NCBI GenBank assembly: GCA_027621335.1
Contig: JAQCAN010000009.1
Span: 1 to 22,821, forward strand
Reading direction: 5' to 3'
DNA length: 22,821 bases
DNA from: Bacteroidota bacterium
Lineage (GTDB): Bacteria; Bacteroidota; Bacteroidia; Flavobacteriales_D; JABDKJ01
Part shown: positions 14,312-21,725 of the stretch, piece by piece
Position numbering within the stretch: position 1 is the first letter of the stretch
Layout of the letters: each line of letters starts with the position of its first letter
Program-made: the position numbers and the translations under genes
Notes under the pieces: generated by a model
Database searches by the model: none
Told to the model about the DNA's origin: nothing
Seen by the model: the letters and a program-made list of their open reading frames with translations, nothing else

Positions 14312-14726
14312 ACATTTTGTTGATCTTCATCAAAGGTCCCGGACAATGGGAGAGATGGCAGTTGGTACACGATTGAATGACGGCATTGTAGGGTGATTCT
14401 CTGTCCATGTCCTGAGCCGCATATAGCGCTTCTATCTTAGCTTGATAATCCCTTGCGAACACTGGAAAGCTCTGCTGGTCGATGTGCATGCCCATAGTCG
14501 GTATGGCCGTTATGAGGCCTTCGATGCCCATGGGAGCATCGGGTAGTCCTTCACCATTGCGGATGGCCTGTCTGCAGGCATCTGCGTGGGCTTCCATGAC
14601 TCTCATGAGTTGGGCCAGTTCACTTGGTGCTTTGATTCCCGAATCATCGACCAGTAGATCTCTTTTTTGAGTCTCAGAGCAGGAGAGGAGGAGACCAAGA
14701 ATGAGCAGGAGGGTCAGGTGTTTCAT
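14292..14726 (-). CDS. Small haem-c lipoprotein, class II cytochrome c-like
   Basis: Lipoprotein signal peptide with lipobox LLSC (Cys16) and one haem-binding motif C120-T-N-C123-H124 close to the C-terminus of 144 residues. A mostly helical chain with LMRVMEAHADACRQAI near 40-55 and a C-terminal CxxCH matches the layout of cytochrome c'/c556 (class II), in which an N-terminal helix can supply an axial Met. The family assignment is an inference. An extra Cys-Pro-Gly follows the haem site. It would sit in the periplasm, tethered to a membrane. The ATG overlaps the mobA stop by 4 bp, so it is the last gene of the cofactor operon. It could accept electrons in sulfur oxidation; nothing in the sequence names the partner. 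Confidence 0.8.
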   Translation of the reverse strand: MKHLTLLLILGLLLSCSETQKRDLLVDDSGIKAPSELAQLMRVMEAHADACRQAIRNGEGLPDAPMGIEGLITAIPTMGMHIDQQSFPVFARDYQAKIEALYAAQDMDRESPYNAVIQSCTNCHLSHCPGPLMKINKMSITESR

Positions 14727-15856
14727 TTCGGGTTATGTTTTTTCAACCGTTCTGTGGCTTCTTCCAATTGCTCAGGTGTGTTCACATTATGGATCACGGA
14801 GTCGTCATCGACCTCTAAGACCCGCACATCTGAGTTGATGATGACTTTTCTCGGACAGCTATACCCCAAGGACAGGAAGGACAGGAACCGGTTATAGGCC
14901 TTTGGTTCATAGATGGTGATGAGAGGCTCAGGGAAGGGACGGTGATCGGCCTTGTAAGCTGTAGCCAAACCAGATGTATAACGCTGATCGATCAAGAAAT
15001 CGAGCGATTCGGTTGTGATGAATGGAAGGTCACAGGCGACCACCAGCCAGGCTGCATCTGGGTCATGCATGAAAGCTGAGATGATGGCACCGAAAGGTCC
15101 CATGTCGGTCAGCCGATCCTTGATGACAGGAATTCCTGAAATATTTTCATGGTCGAAGTCTACTCCTTTGGAGATGTAGGCCTTCAATCCCAATGACTGG
15201 CAAAGCTCTGCGATATAGAGTTCTTGAGGTTGCTCGCCTTGATAGACCAATTGGGATTTGTCCTGTCCCATGCGTTGACTTTTCCCACCCGCTAGGATCA
15301 AAGCTTTCAATTCAGGAACATTGGATTCTATGTCTTTCAAGATCACGTCATGGACGGATGCCATTTGACTCTGTGTGAATACCTGAGTTTCCTCAGTCAT
15401 TCGCTCTTTGACGAAGTCAAAGACCTCTTCTTCTTCATTCTCCTTGATGAGGATATGGATCTTGGTCAACTGATCTTTTCTTCGCTCCAAGGAATCCTTC
15501 TTTTCAGGATCCAAAAGGACGATTTGCCGACTTGCAGGGTAGTGGTTGCCATTGATGAAGACCGCATCCGTGGGAAACAGAGAGAGTTTATCATCGAAAC
15601 TGTTCCAAAGTGAGGTGGACTTAGAACTGAAGATCTTCTCATTCACTTGAGCGTGCATCCCGGAGGATTCCAGTTTATGGTCCGCATCGATATATGTCAA
15701 GCGGAACCTATCACCCGCTGCTGCAGCTATCCCTTGGAAAAGCGACTCGATCTTGGAACATCCTGTCCCATAAATGGCCCATTCACAGCGGTGGTACATA
15801 CCGAGTGTTGGCTTTTTAAGGGGAGGGTGTTTATGATGCTTATCTGTTGAAGTCAT
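14723..15856 (-). CDS. mobA: MobA-type molybdenum cofactor guanylyltransferase with an extra N-terminal domain
   Basis: The C-terminal half, from about residue 182, is a MobA nucleotidyltransferase: LILAGGKSQRMGQDKS binds GTP and VACDLPF carries the metal-binding Asp. It adds GMP to Mo-molybdopterin to make MGD, the cofactor needed by the Mo enzyme at 6518-9388. The first ~180 residues are not part of ordinary ~195-residue MobA. They contain CEWAIYGTGCSKIESL, a degenerate P-loop-like segment, and TYIDADH, recalling a MobB-like GTP-binding partner, though the Walker A lysine context is poor. I recall similar long forms in other Bacteroidota. The start at 15856 (MTSTDKHHKH) keeps the K-x-P...G-x-x-x-R-x-E-W-A segment and overlaps moaC by 17 bp; ATGs at 15895 and 15799 are alternatives. 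Confidence 0.88.
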   Translation of the reverse strand: MTSTDKHHKHPPLKKPTLGMYHRCEWAIYGTGCSKIESLFQGIAAAAGDRFRLTYIDADHKLESSGMHAQVNEKIFSSKSTSLWNSFDDKLSLFPTDAVFINGNHYPASRQIVLLDPEKKDSLERRKDQLTKIHILIKENEEEEVFDFVKERMTEETQVFTQSQMASVHDVILKDIESNVPELKALILAGGKSQRMGQDKSQLVYQGEQPQELYIAELCQSLGLKAYISKGVDFDHENISGIPVIKDRLTDMGPFGAIISAFMHDPDAAWLVVACDLPFITTESLDFLIDQRYTSGLATAYKADHRPFPEPLITIYEPKAYNRFLSFLSLGYSCPRKVIINSDVRVLEVDDDSVIHNVNTPEQLEEATERLKKHNPK

Positions 15857-16319
15857 TCTTTCCGCCTGATTTATGGTCCAATCGGATCGTTTCAATGGTC
15901 AGGTCATGGGAGAGGGCTTTGCACATGTCATAGATGGTCAATGCGGCCACCGACACTCCGTGCAGAGCTTCCATTTCGACCCCGGTTTTTCCTTCGGTCT
16001 TCACGGTGCAGGAGATGAGAAAGCCTTCCTCATCAGGGCTGATATCGAATTTGCAGGAACTGATTGGCAGCTGATGGCAGAGCGGGATGGTATTGAAGGT
16101 GTTCTTCACTGCCATGGTTCCTGCAATGATGGCCGTCTGAAGGATAGAACCTTTCTTGGAATTGAATCCTGATGCGGCCAAGGACGCCATGATATCCTTT
16201 CCAGCTAGCAATCTCCCAGAAGCTGTGGCGATGCGCACCGATTCAGACTTATGGCTCACATCCACCATCTCAGGTAGACCTGCATCGTTCAGATGGGATA
16301 ATTTTGGTTTCTCGCTCAT
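15840..16319 (-). CDS. moaC: Cyclic pyranopterin monophosphate synthase
   Basis: Second enzyme of cofactor synthesis, acting on the MoaA product to give cyclic pyranopterin phosphate. The 159 residues carry all family marks: PEMVDVSHK near 16-24, VKNTFNTIPLCHQLP (Cys81-His82) and GVEMEALHGVSVAALTIYDMCKA at 113-135 with the catalytic Asp131/Lys134 pair. The end is DHKSGGK. The ATG at 16319 lies one base after the moeA stop. The longer frame back to 16355 would add residues encoded within moeA and is not conserved-looking. Confidence 0.95.
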   Translation of the reverse strand: MSEKPKLSHLNDAGLPEMVDVSHKSESVRIATASGRLLAGKDIMASLAASGFNSKKGSILQTAIIAGTMAVKNTFNTIPLCHQLPISSCKFDISPDEEGFLISCTVKTEGKTGVEMEALHGVSVAALTIYDMCKALSHDLTIETIRLDHKSGGKNDFNR

Positions 16320-16320
16320 T

Positions 16321-17526
16321 TCAAGGGAATAAGGGGTAAAAAGGTATGAAATCATAGACTTCTCCGGCCGAGTAAGTCTCCTTTCCTCTGGGTAGGACGA
16401 TGAATCCGTCCATGCTGGAAGGGTTCTTCAGATCTCCTGATCCATGGCCGTGAATGACTTCTGCTTCGCACGTACCTTCTTCATTGAAGCTGATTTTTGC
16501 CTGCGCGAAATAGGTGAGGTCGGGTTTGAAGAGGACCTCATTCCTTAATTGGACCTTCATCCGATGTTCTGTATCATGGCCCATACAAGCGTTCAACCAA
16601 GGCATGACATACTGATGGAAACAAGCCAAGGTGGACACTGGATTCCCTGGGAAGGCGAAGACCATTGCATTGCCCTTTCGGCCCGTCCAAATTGGTTTTC
16701 CAGGCCGCTGCTGGACACCATGGAAGAGTTTGATGAATCCTAATTCATCCAATACGGCAGGTATGAAGTCGAAGGCGCCTTTGGAAACGCCACCACTCAT
16801 CATGAGAACATCGAAATCAGCACTGATGCGCTCAAAGGTGGCCGCGATGTCCTCTCGATCATCTGTTATGTGGAAATCTTGCCCTCGGATGCCCAGCTCT
16901 TTCAATCTTGCCAGGATCATGTGGACATTGGATCTTCGGATCTGATGAGCTTCAGGTACTTCATTCACCTCTACCAGTTCATCTCCTGAAGAGATGACTG
17001 CGACTTTGGGCAGCCGTTTGACTTCCACCTCATCCTTTCCAACTGAGGCCAATAGATTGATGTCGATGGCCTTGATGCGCTGTCCTTTAGGGATGAGAAG
17101 TCCTCCCTTAGCCAGATCCTCCCCTTGAAAATGAATGTTGGCTTTAGGTTTGGCTTGGATCATCACCTCGAAACCCTCGTCTTTGGGCTTCAGGTCCTCA
17201 TATCGAATGACCGTGTCGGTGCCTTTGGGAAGGACCGCTCCGGTCATGACCTCAATGCACTTGGACGAGTCGTTCAATGTTTGTTGAGGCTGACCTGCCG
17301 CCCCGATCTTCTCAACTTCGAAATGTCGTTGTCCATTGGCGAAGGAGTCATGCGGAATGGCAATGCCATCCATGCATACGCGATCGAATGGTGGGAGAGG
17401 ACGATCGGCCAGAAGGTCTTCAGCCAAAATACGTCCTATGGCATCCGAAAGCGGAACTGGCTCTGTACCGAAGTCTATCCTGTTCTCAAGGATGATGCGA
17501 AGGGCTTCCTCAGAATCGATCATCAT
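16321..17526 (-). CDS. moeA: Molybdopterin molybdenumtransferase
   Basis: Inserts molybdate into adenylylated molybdopterin. At 401 residues it is family length. Landmarks are PPFDRVCMDGIA near 40-51, EVMTGAVLPKGTDTVIRYED near 90-110, the MoCF-biosynthesis domain with VISSGDELV and MMSGGVSKGAFD, then HGVQQRPGKP and FAFPGNPVS, and a C-terminal domain IV. ATGATGA at 17526-17520 provides two possible Met starts and overlaps the moaA stop by 4 bp. The partner MogA/MoaB adenylyltransferase is not found in the window. Confidence 0.95.
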   Translation of the reverse strand: MMIDSEEALRIILENRIDFGTEPVPLSDAIGRILAEDLLADRPLPPFDRVCMDGIAIPHDSFANGQRHFEVEKIGAAGQPQQTLNDSSKCIEVMTGAVLPKGTDTVIRYEDLKPKDEGFEVMIQAKPKANIHFQGEDLAKGGLLIPKGQRIKAIDINLLASVGKDEVEVKRLPKVAVISSGDELVEVNEVPEAHQIRRSNVHMILARLKELGIRGQDFHITDDREDIAATFERISADFDVLMMSGGVSKGAFDFIPAVLDELGFIKLFHGVQQRPGKPIWTGRKGNAMVFAFPGNPVSTLACFHQYVMPWLNACMGHDTEHRMKVQLRNEVLFKPDLTYFAQAKISFNEEGTCEAEVIHGHGSGDLKNPSSMDGFIVLPRGKETYSAGEVYDFIPFYPLFP

Positions 17527-18500
17527 CCGCCTATTGAAGTCATACTTTGGAAGACCGTCTCATGTCGGAGTTCTTCTTCCTCTAATCCACTCTTCCTCTT
17601 CTTCCATACGGCTGCGTGGATGATCTCTTTCAAGGCTTCATCACTCAGATTCTCTAGCCGCATCTTATCTCTGAGGTTTACGCCAACCTTAGCATAAAGA
17701 CAGGTCAGCATGTCTCCCTTGGACGTCAATCTGATGCGGTTACATGTGCCACACAAGCTGCGCGTATAGGCAGGTATGATACCTATGCGGGTCAGCCCAT
17801 CCACTTCATACTTCAGTGAGGAGGAATTCAAGGAATCCACTCTTGGTTCAACAGTCGTAAAGGCGGACGTGATACGCTTCAAGATTGCATCATGCGAAAG
17901 GAAGAGGTCCTTGTTGCCATCATACTCATTGAAGGGCATGGCTTCAATGAAACGCACTTCAGTTCCATGTGTTCTACCGAAGTTCACAAAGGCAGGGATC
18001 TCATGGTCATTCACCCCTTTCATGACCACCATGTTCAGTTTCACGGTAATGCCTTCGTTCAGAGCCTTTAGGATGTTCCTATGGACCATCTCGAATTCAT
18101 CCCTTCTCGTGATATTCGCAAAGGTCTTGGCACACAGGGAATCCAAGGAGATGTTAAGGCTTTGGATATGAGGATGCTTGAGCAGGGGCATGTGCTCATG
18201 GATGAGGCTCGCATTGGTGGTGATATGGACGGATTGAAAGATCTCACAGAGGCTCTGGATGAGAACATCCATATCCCTTCGTACAAATGGCTCCCCGCCA
18301 GTGACGCGCACCTTGTTGACTCCAGAGTCTTTGAAAATGTTGGCTAAACGAACGATCTCATCATAACTGAGAAGCTCTTTGCGGTTGACGAAGTCGATTC
18401 CATGAGCAGGCATGCAATAGCGACACCGCAAGTTGCAACGGTCCGTTACCGCGATACGCAGGTAATCAGCCTTACGTTCGAACTGATCAACAAGTGCCAT
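17523..18500 (-). CDS. moaA: GTP 3',8-cyclase (radical SAM)
   Basis: First step of molybdopterin synthesis, converting GTP to 3',8-cH2GTP. With the start at 18500 it has 325 residues. The radical-SAM cluster is C22-x3-C26-x2-C29 in RCNLRCRYC, the SAM-binding VTGGEP is near 66-71, and the second cluster is C250-x2-C253-x13-C267 in CGTCNRIRLTSKGDMLTC. The chain ends S-I-G-G, the conserved Gly-Gly tail needed for catalysis in the family. The start MALVDQFERKADYLRIAVTD matches normal MoaA N-termini; the frame continues to 18548 but that part lies in the upstream gene. It overlaps the DUF7009-like gene by 14 bp and moeA by 4 bp. Confidence 0.96.
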   Translation of the reverse strand: MALVDQFERKADYLRIAVTDRCNLRCRYCMPAHGIDFVNRKELLSYDEIVRLANIFKDSGVNKVRVTGGEPFVRRDMDVLIQSLCEIFQSVHITTNASLIHEHMPLLKHPHIQSLNISLDSLCAKTFANITRRDEFEMVHRNILKALNEGITVKLNMVVMKGVNDHEIPAFVNFGRTHGTEVRFIEAMPFNEYDGNKDLFLSHDAILKRITSAFTTVEPRVDSLNSSSLKYEVDGLTRIGIIPAYTRSLCGTCNRIRLTSKGDMLTCLYAKVGVNLRDKMRLENLSDEALKEIIHAAVWKKRKSGLEEEELRHETVFQSMTSIGG

Positions 18501-18843
18501 CGTTGAGTTTAGGATTGGGGAATAGGCCATCGTTCTTCTCTTCTTCACGGCCGATACAGGCGAAGTCCTTCTCTATGGCCACAGTGCTAGTTCCCAACTC
18601 CATGGTGAACCCCTCATCATTGCCCTTATTCAGTGCAATCAGTAGGTCTTGCGGCACATCGACTGCAAGCACTCCTTCCTTCAGTGAGATGTGTCCTTCA
18701 GATCCTGTTGGAAGTACGGTCGTCCTGAGTGCCCCACCGACAAAGGACGTGGACATTTCAAGCACATGCCCTTCGCATAGCCTTTCCAGTTCCTCCATGG
18801 AGAAACGGAGCCTGATCGTGTCGTTTTGAATCCTAAGCTTCAT
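18487..18843 (-). CDS. Small conserved protein, DUF7009-like
   Basis: 118 residues with no signal peptide or membrane segment. It starts MKLRIQNDTIRLRFS and ends with EKDFACIGREEEKNDGLFPNP. I recall this pair of features (an N-terminal K-I-R-I-x-x-x-S-I-R-x-R-L stretch and a C-terminal E-K-D-F-x-C...N-P-x-P) from a Bacteroidota family called DUF7009, often beside molybdenum-cofactor genes. The family number is from memory. There is no known catalytic motif; the single conserved-looking Cys in D-F-A-C may matter. It overlaps the moaA start by 14 bp and heads the dense cofactor block, so a role in cofactor synthesis or in loading the Mo enzyme is plausible but unproven. Confidence 0.75.
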   Translation of the reverse strand: MKLRIQNDTIRLRFSMEELERLCEGHVLEMSTSFVGGALRTTVLPTGSEGHISLKEGVLAVDVPQDLLIALNKGNDEGFTMELGTSTVAIEKDFACIGREEEKNDGLFPNPKLNDGTC

Positions 18844-18911
18844 CGTTCTTAAAATGTAGTGTCACTTTCCGTGAAGTTAGAAATCTCCAGTGGTCCTCGA
18901 CCTGATTTCTG

Positions 18912-20636
18912 TTACTTCACAAAGTCGGATTGAAGGGTATAGGCCACATCTGATTGGATCGAACCATGATCGATGTAGTCTATCGCGTTCTGAAGTTTCA
19001 GATGGAAATGGTCTTCTCCCATCAGTTCCGTGAAGTGGTTCTTTTTCAAGGTGTCCCTTACTGGGCCTTTCACATTGACCATATGAAGGTCCTTCCCTGC
19101 ACCTCGGAGCTCCTCGACCAGATCCTTGAGCATGTGGATGGCGCTGGAGTCAATTCCATTCACGGCTCTCATGTCCAAAACCAGTTGTTTCACTTTTGGC
19201 CGCCCAGCCATGGCCCCTTCTAGGTAGTCCCTGAAGTAATCCGTATTCGCGAAGAAGAGCTGAGCGTCAAAGCGCACTATAAGTTTATCCTCATACGTCT
19301 GAAGAACTTCGAAGCGATCCACGTTCCTATACTGATCGGTCCCTGGAACACGTCCCATGATGGCCACGTGAGGGTACGAGACCCTATAGATGAGCATGGC
19401 CAAGGAAAGGACGACACCCAACAGAATACCTTCTTCAATGCCAAGAGCAAGGGTTCCTAAAGCCGTGGTCATGAACAACCAGAAATCCCTTCTATCCGTG
19501 GCCCAGAGGTGCTTGGCTTCCTTGATGTCGATCAGGCCAAAGACCGCGACCATGATGATGGCCGCCAGAATGGCATTGGGCAGGTAGTAGAAATAGGAAG
19601 TGAAAAAGAGCAGAGTGATGATGATGAGTGTGGCGGAGATGATAGAGGCCAGTCCAGTTTTCGCTCCTGCCTGATCGTTCACAGCCGTCCTAGAGAATCC
19701 GCCAGTGACCGGAAAAGCCTTGAAGAACGAACCCACGATATTGGCCATCCCCAAGCCGATGAGTTCCTGGTTCGCACTTACCTTATAGTCTTTGTGTTTG
19801 GCCTGAATCGCCTTCGCCACGGCTATAGATTCCATGAAACCGATGAAGGAAATGGTGAATGCGATGGGGAGAAGTGACTTCACATCCTCCCAGCGAAGAG
19901 AAGGAATAGCGAACATGTCAAGTCCCGCTGGAACGCCCTTGACTATGTTGACGCCTTGCTCTACAAGGCCCAAGACATAGACCAAGCCGATACCAAAGAC
20001 CACCGCGATCAGTGGGCCGGGCAGGCGCTTATTGACGCGTTTCACTGCGAGCAAGAGGACGATGGCTCCCGTGCCGATCAAAAGTGTGGGGATGTTCACA
20101 TCATTAATGTTCTCAACGACACTCACGATGATCTCATGGACTTTCCCTCCAGAGAGCTTGATACCCAGCAAGTGTTTCAACTGACTGAATCCTATGATAA
20201 GGGCAGCAGCCGATGTGAATCCAGCAATAACCGGGTGGGAGAGGAAGTTCACGAGGAAACCAAGTTTCAATGCACCCATTGAGAATTGGATGATTCCTAC
20301 CATAAGGGCTAGAACGATGGCAAGTGCAATGAATTCAGGACTACCTAATGTGGCCAAAGCCCCTACACCACTGGAAATCAGTAATGCGACCATGGCCACA
20401 GGGCCAACGGCCAGCTGCCTTGAGGTACCGAGAAAGGCATAGATGATCAGGGGAATAGTGGAAGCATAGAGTCCATAGATGGGAGGGAGGCCGGCCAGCA
20501 TGGAATAGGCCATCCCTTGTGGGATGAGCATGACGCCTACGGTGAGACCAGCGCTCAGGTCGCCAGAGAACCACTCTCGCTTGTAGTCCTTAATCCAACT
20601 CAATGCAGGAATGAAACTCTTCATGGTCATTGTCAA
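18912..20636 (-). CDS. Second SulP-family anion permease with STAS domain
   Basis: Inner-membrane permease of 574 residues. It carries VMLIPQGMAYSMLAGLPPIYG near 35-55, the VTGGFSRTAVNDQAGAKTG segment near 325, about 12-14 membrane segments, and a C-terminal STAS domain (about 450-560) with GIDSSAIHML. It is plainly paralogous to the SulP at 11025-12713 through the transport core; the STAS parts differ more. Substrate (sulfate, bicarbonate or another anion) is undetermined. It starts 7 bp after the methyltransferase stop, and a 68-bp gap separates it from the DUF7009-like gene. Three closely spaced ATGs (20636, 20630, 20624) could start it. Confidence 0.93.
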   Translation of the reverse strand: MTMTMKSFIPALSWIKDYKREWFSGDLSAGLTVGVMLIPQGMAYSMLAGLPPIYGLYASTIPLIIYAFLGTSRQLAVGPVAMVALLISSGVGALATLGSPEFIALAIVLALMVGIIQFSMGALKLGFLVNFLSHPVIAGFTSAAALIIGFSQLKHLLGIKLSGGKVHEIIVSVVENINDVNIPTLLIGTGAIVLLLAVKRVNKRLPGPLIAVVFGIGLVYVLGLVEQGVNIVKGVPAGLDMFAIPSLRWEDVKSLLPIAFTISFIGFMESIAVAKAIQAKHKDYKVSANQELIGLGMANIVGSFFKAFPVTGGFSRTAVNDQAGAKTGLASIISATLIIITLLFFTSYFYYLPNAILAAIIMVAVFGLIDIKEAKHLWATDRRDFWLFMTTALGTLALGIEEGILLGVVLSLAMLIYRVSYPHVAIMGRVPGTDQYRNVDRFEVLQTYEDKLIVRFDAQLFFANTDYFRDYLEGAMAGRPKVKQLVLDMRAVNGIDSSAIHMLKDLVEELRGAGKDLHMVNVKGPVRDTLKKNHFTELMGEDHFHLKLQNAIDYIDHGSIQSDVAYTLQSDFVK

Positions 20637-20643
20637 AAATGGT

Positions 20644-21285
20644 TCAGTTGTTCACCCGTTGGAAAAGCGTGTACACATATGGTCTGTCCTCATCACGGGG
20701 GTTTTTGAAGGTATAGTCGAATGACTTTACCATGCGGAACTCATCTCCAATAAGCTCCTCCAGAGCGGGGGCATCGTAGCGATGCACAGGAAGGCCACTG
20801 CATAAATGAGCCCCTTCCATACTGAAAGTGGCTATAATGGCAAATCCACCAGGCGCAATCACTTTCTTCATCAGTTGCACATAGGACGCTCTATCACTCT
20901 CCTCTACGAAGAAGTGCAGTACCGCTCTATCATGCCAGAGTTGGACAGGTTCCATGTGCGGAAGCGTGCGAGCATGGACGAGATCATCGATGACCCACTC
21001 AACCTTATCCTGCTGACTTCCAAGCCGTGATTGCAGTCTCTTCAACGCTTCAGCGCTTATATCCGTGGCTATGAGGCTCGTGTAGCCTTTTTCCAATAAA
21101 TGATCGATCAGGGTAGATGCACCCACTCCCACATGGAGTTGCCTTGCATCTTTGGCCAGACCTAGGCCTTCGATCAAATCCAAGGAAGGCTGTGGGTCTT
21201 CCTCGTACCATCCTAGCTCCTCGGTTTTCCGACCTAGGTAGGCTCGGTTCCAATGCTCCTTGGGGGCTGTGATTTCTTCTTTCAT
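20644..21285 (-). CDS. Class I SAM-dependent methyltransferase
   Basis: 213 residues with the start at 21285. The N-terminus HWNRAYLGRKTEELGWYEEDPQPSL is typical of a small-molecule methyltransferase group related to thiopurine/thiol methyltransferases. Motif I is LHVGVGASTLIDHLL, motif II includes IATDISAEAL, motif IV is VQLWHDRAVLHF, and a post-motif APGGFAIIATFS follows. The substrate cannot be read off. A thiol or sulfide acceptor would suit the sulfur cluster but is only a guess. The reading frame can be extended to a TTG at 21303 that overlaps the DUF6691 stop (TTGA); the ATG at 21285 is preferred. Confidence 0.85.
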   Translation of the reverse strand: MKEEITAPKEHWNRAYLGRKTEELGWYEEDPQPSLDLIEGLGLAKDARQLHVGVGASTLIDHLLEKGYTSLIATDISAEALKRLQSRLGSQQDKVEWVIDDLVHARTLPHMEPVQLWHDRAVLHFFVEESDRASYVQLMKKVIAPGGFAIIATFSMEGAHLCSGLPVHRYDAPALEELIGDEFRMVKSFDYTFKNPRDEDRPYVYTLFQRVNN

Positions 21286-21299
21286 GTTCGATCTACTTA

Positions 21300-21713
21300 T
21301 CAATGAGGGAGTTTATCTCTCAGCAGGCCATAAGCAAAGGTGCCTAGCAAGGCGCCCAGGATCACAAGAAGGATGATGAGGTACCCTTGCCCGATGAGAA
21401 CGAACATGGGGCCTGGACAAGCACCTACCAAGGCCCAACCTAGGCCGAAGATGGTTCCACCTACCAAGTAGCGAACGATGCTCATGTTCTTGGGGTTGAA
21501 CTTCACTGGGTCGCCATACATGTTTTTCGTGCCTTTGCGCTTCATCCATTGTACCATGATGATACCCAGCACAACTGCTGAACCGATTATACCATACATG
21601 TGGAAGGCTTGGAAATTGAACATCTCATAGATGCGGTACCAAGACACGATTTCGGCCTTGCTCATCACGATTCCGAAGAGGATTCCAGTCAGTAAGAATT
21701 TCAGATAGGACAT
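21300..21713 (-). CDS. DUF6691/YeeE-YedE-type membrane protein (half-transporter)
   Basis: 137-residue inner-membrane protein with four hydrophobic segments. SKAEIVSWYRIYEMF (18-32) and G-A-C99-P-G-P (97-102) are the hallmarks of the YeeE/YedE (TsuA-like) sulfur-compound transporter group. In TsuA-type proteins such cysteines relay thiosulfate through the membrane. In Bacteroidota the family is commonly encoded as two adjacent half-proteins; this one is the DUF6691 half. No second half is seen in the window: the upstream gene is an outer-membrane barrel ending 12 bp before this start. It is followed directly by the methyltransferase gene. Confidence 0.88.
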   Translation of the reverse strand: MSYLKFLLTGILFGIVMSKAEIVSWYRIYEMFNFQAFHMYGIIGSAVVLGIIMVQWMKRKGTKNMYGDPVKFNPKNMSIVRYLVGGTIFGLGWALVGACPGPMFVLIGQGYLIILLVILGALLGTFAYGLLRDKLPH

Positions 21714-21725
21714 AAGGCTTTCGTT

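Noticed and set aside
18851..18858. TACATTTT on the - strand between the second SulP gene and the DUF7009-like gene
   Set aside because: Close to a -7 box, but it would start transcription only about 4 bases before the ATG, with no -33 partner. Continuation of the upstream transcript is simpler.
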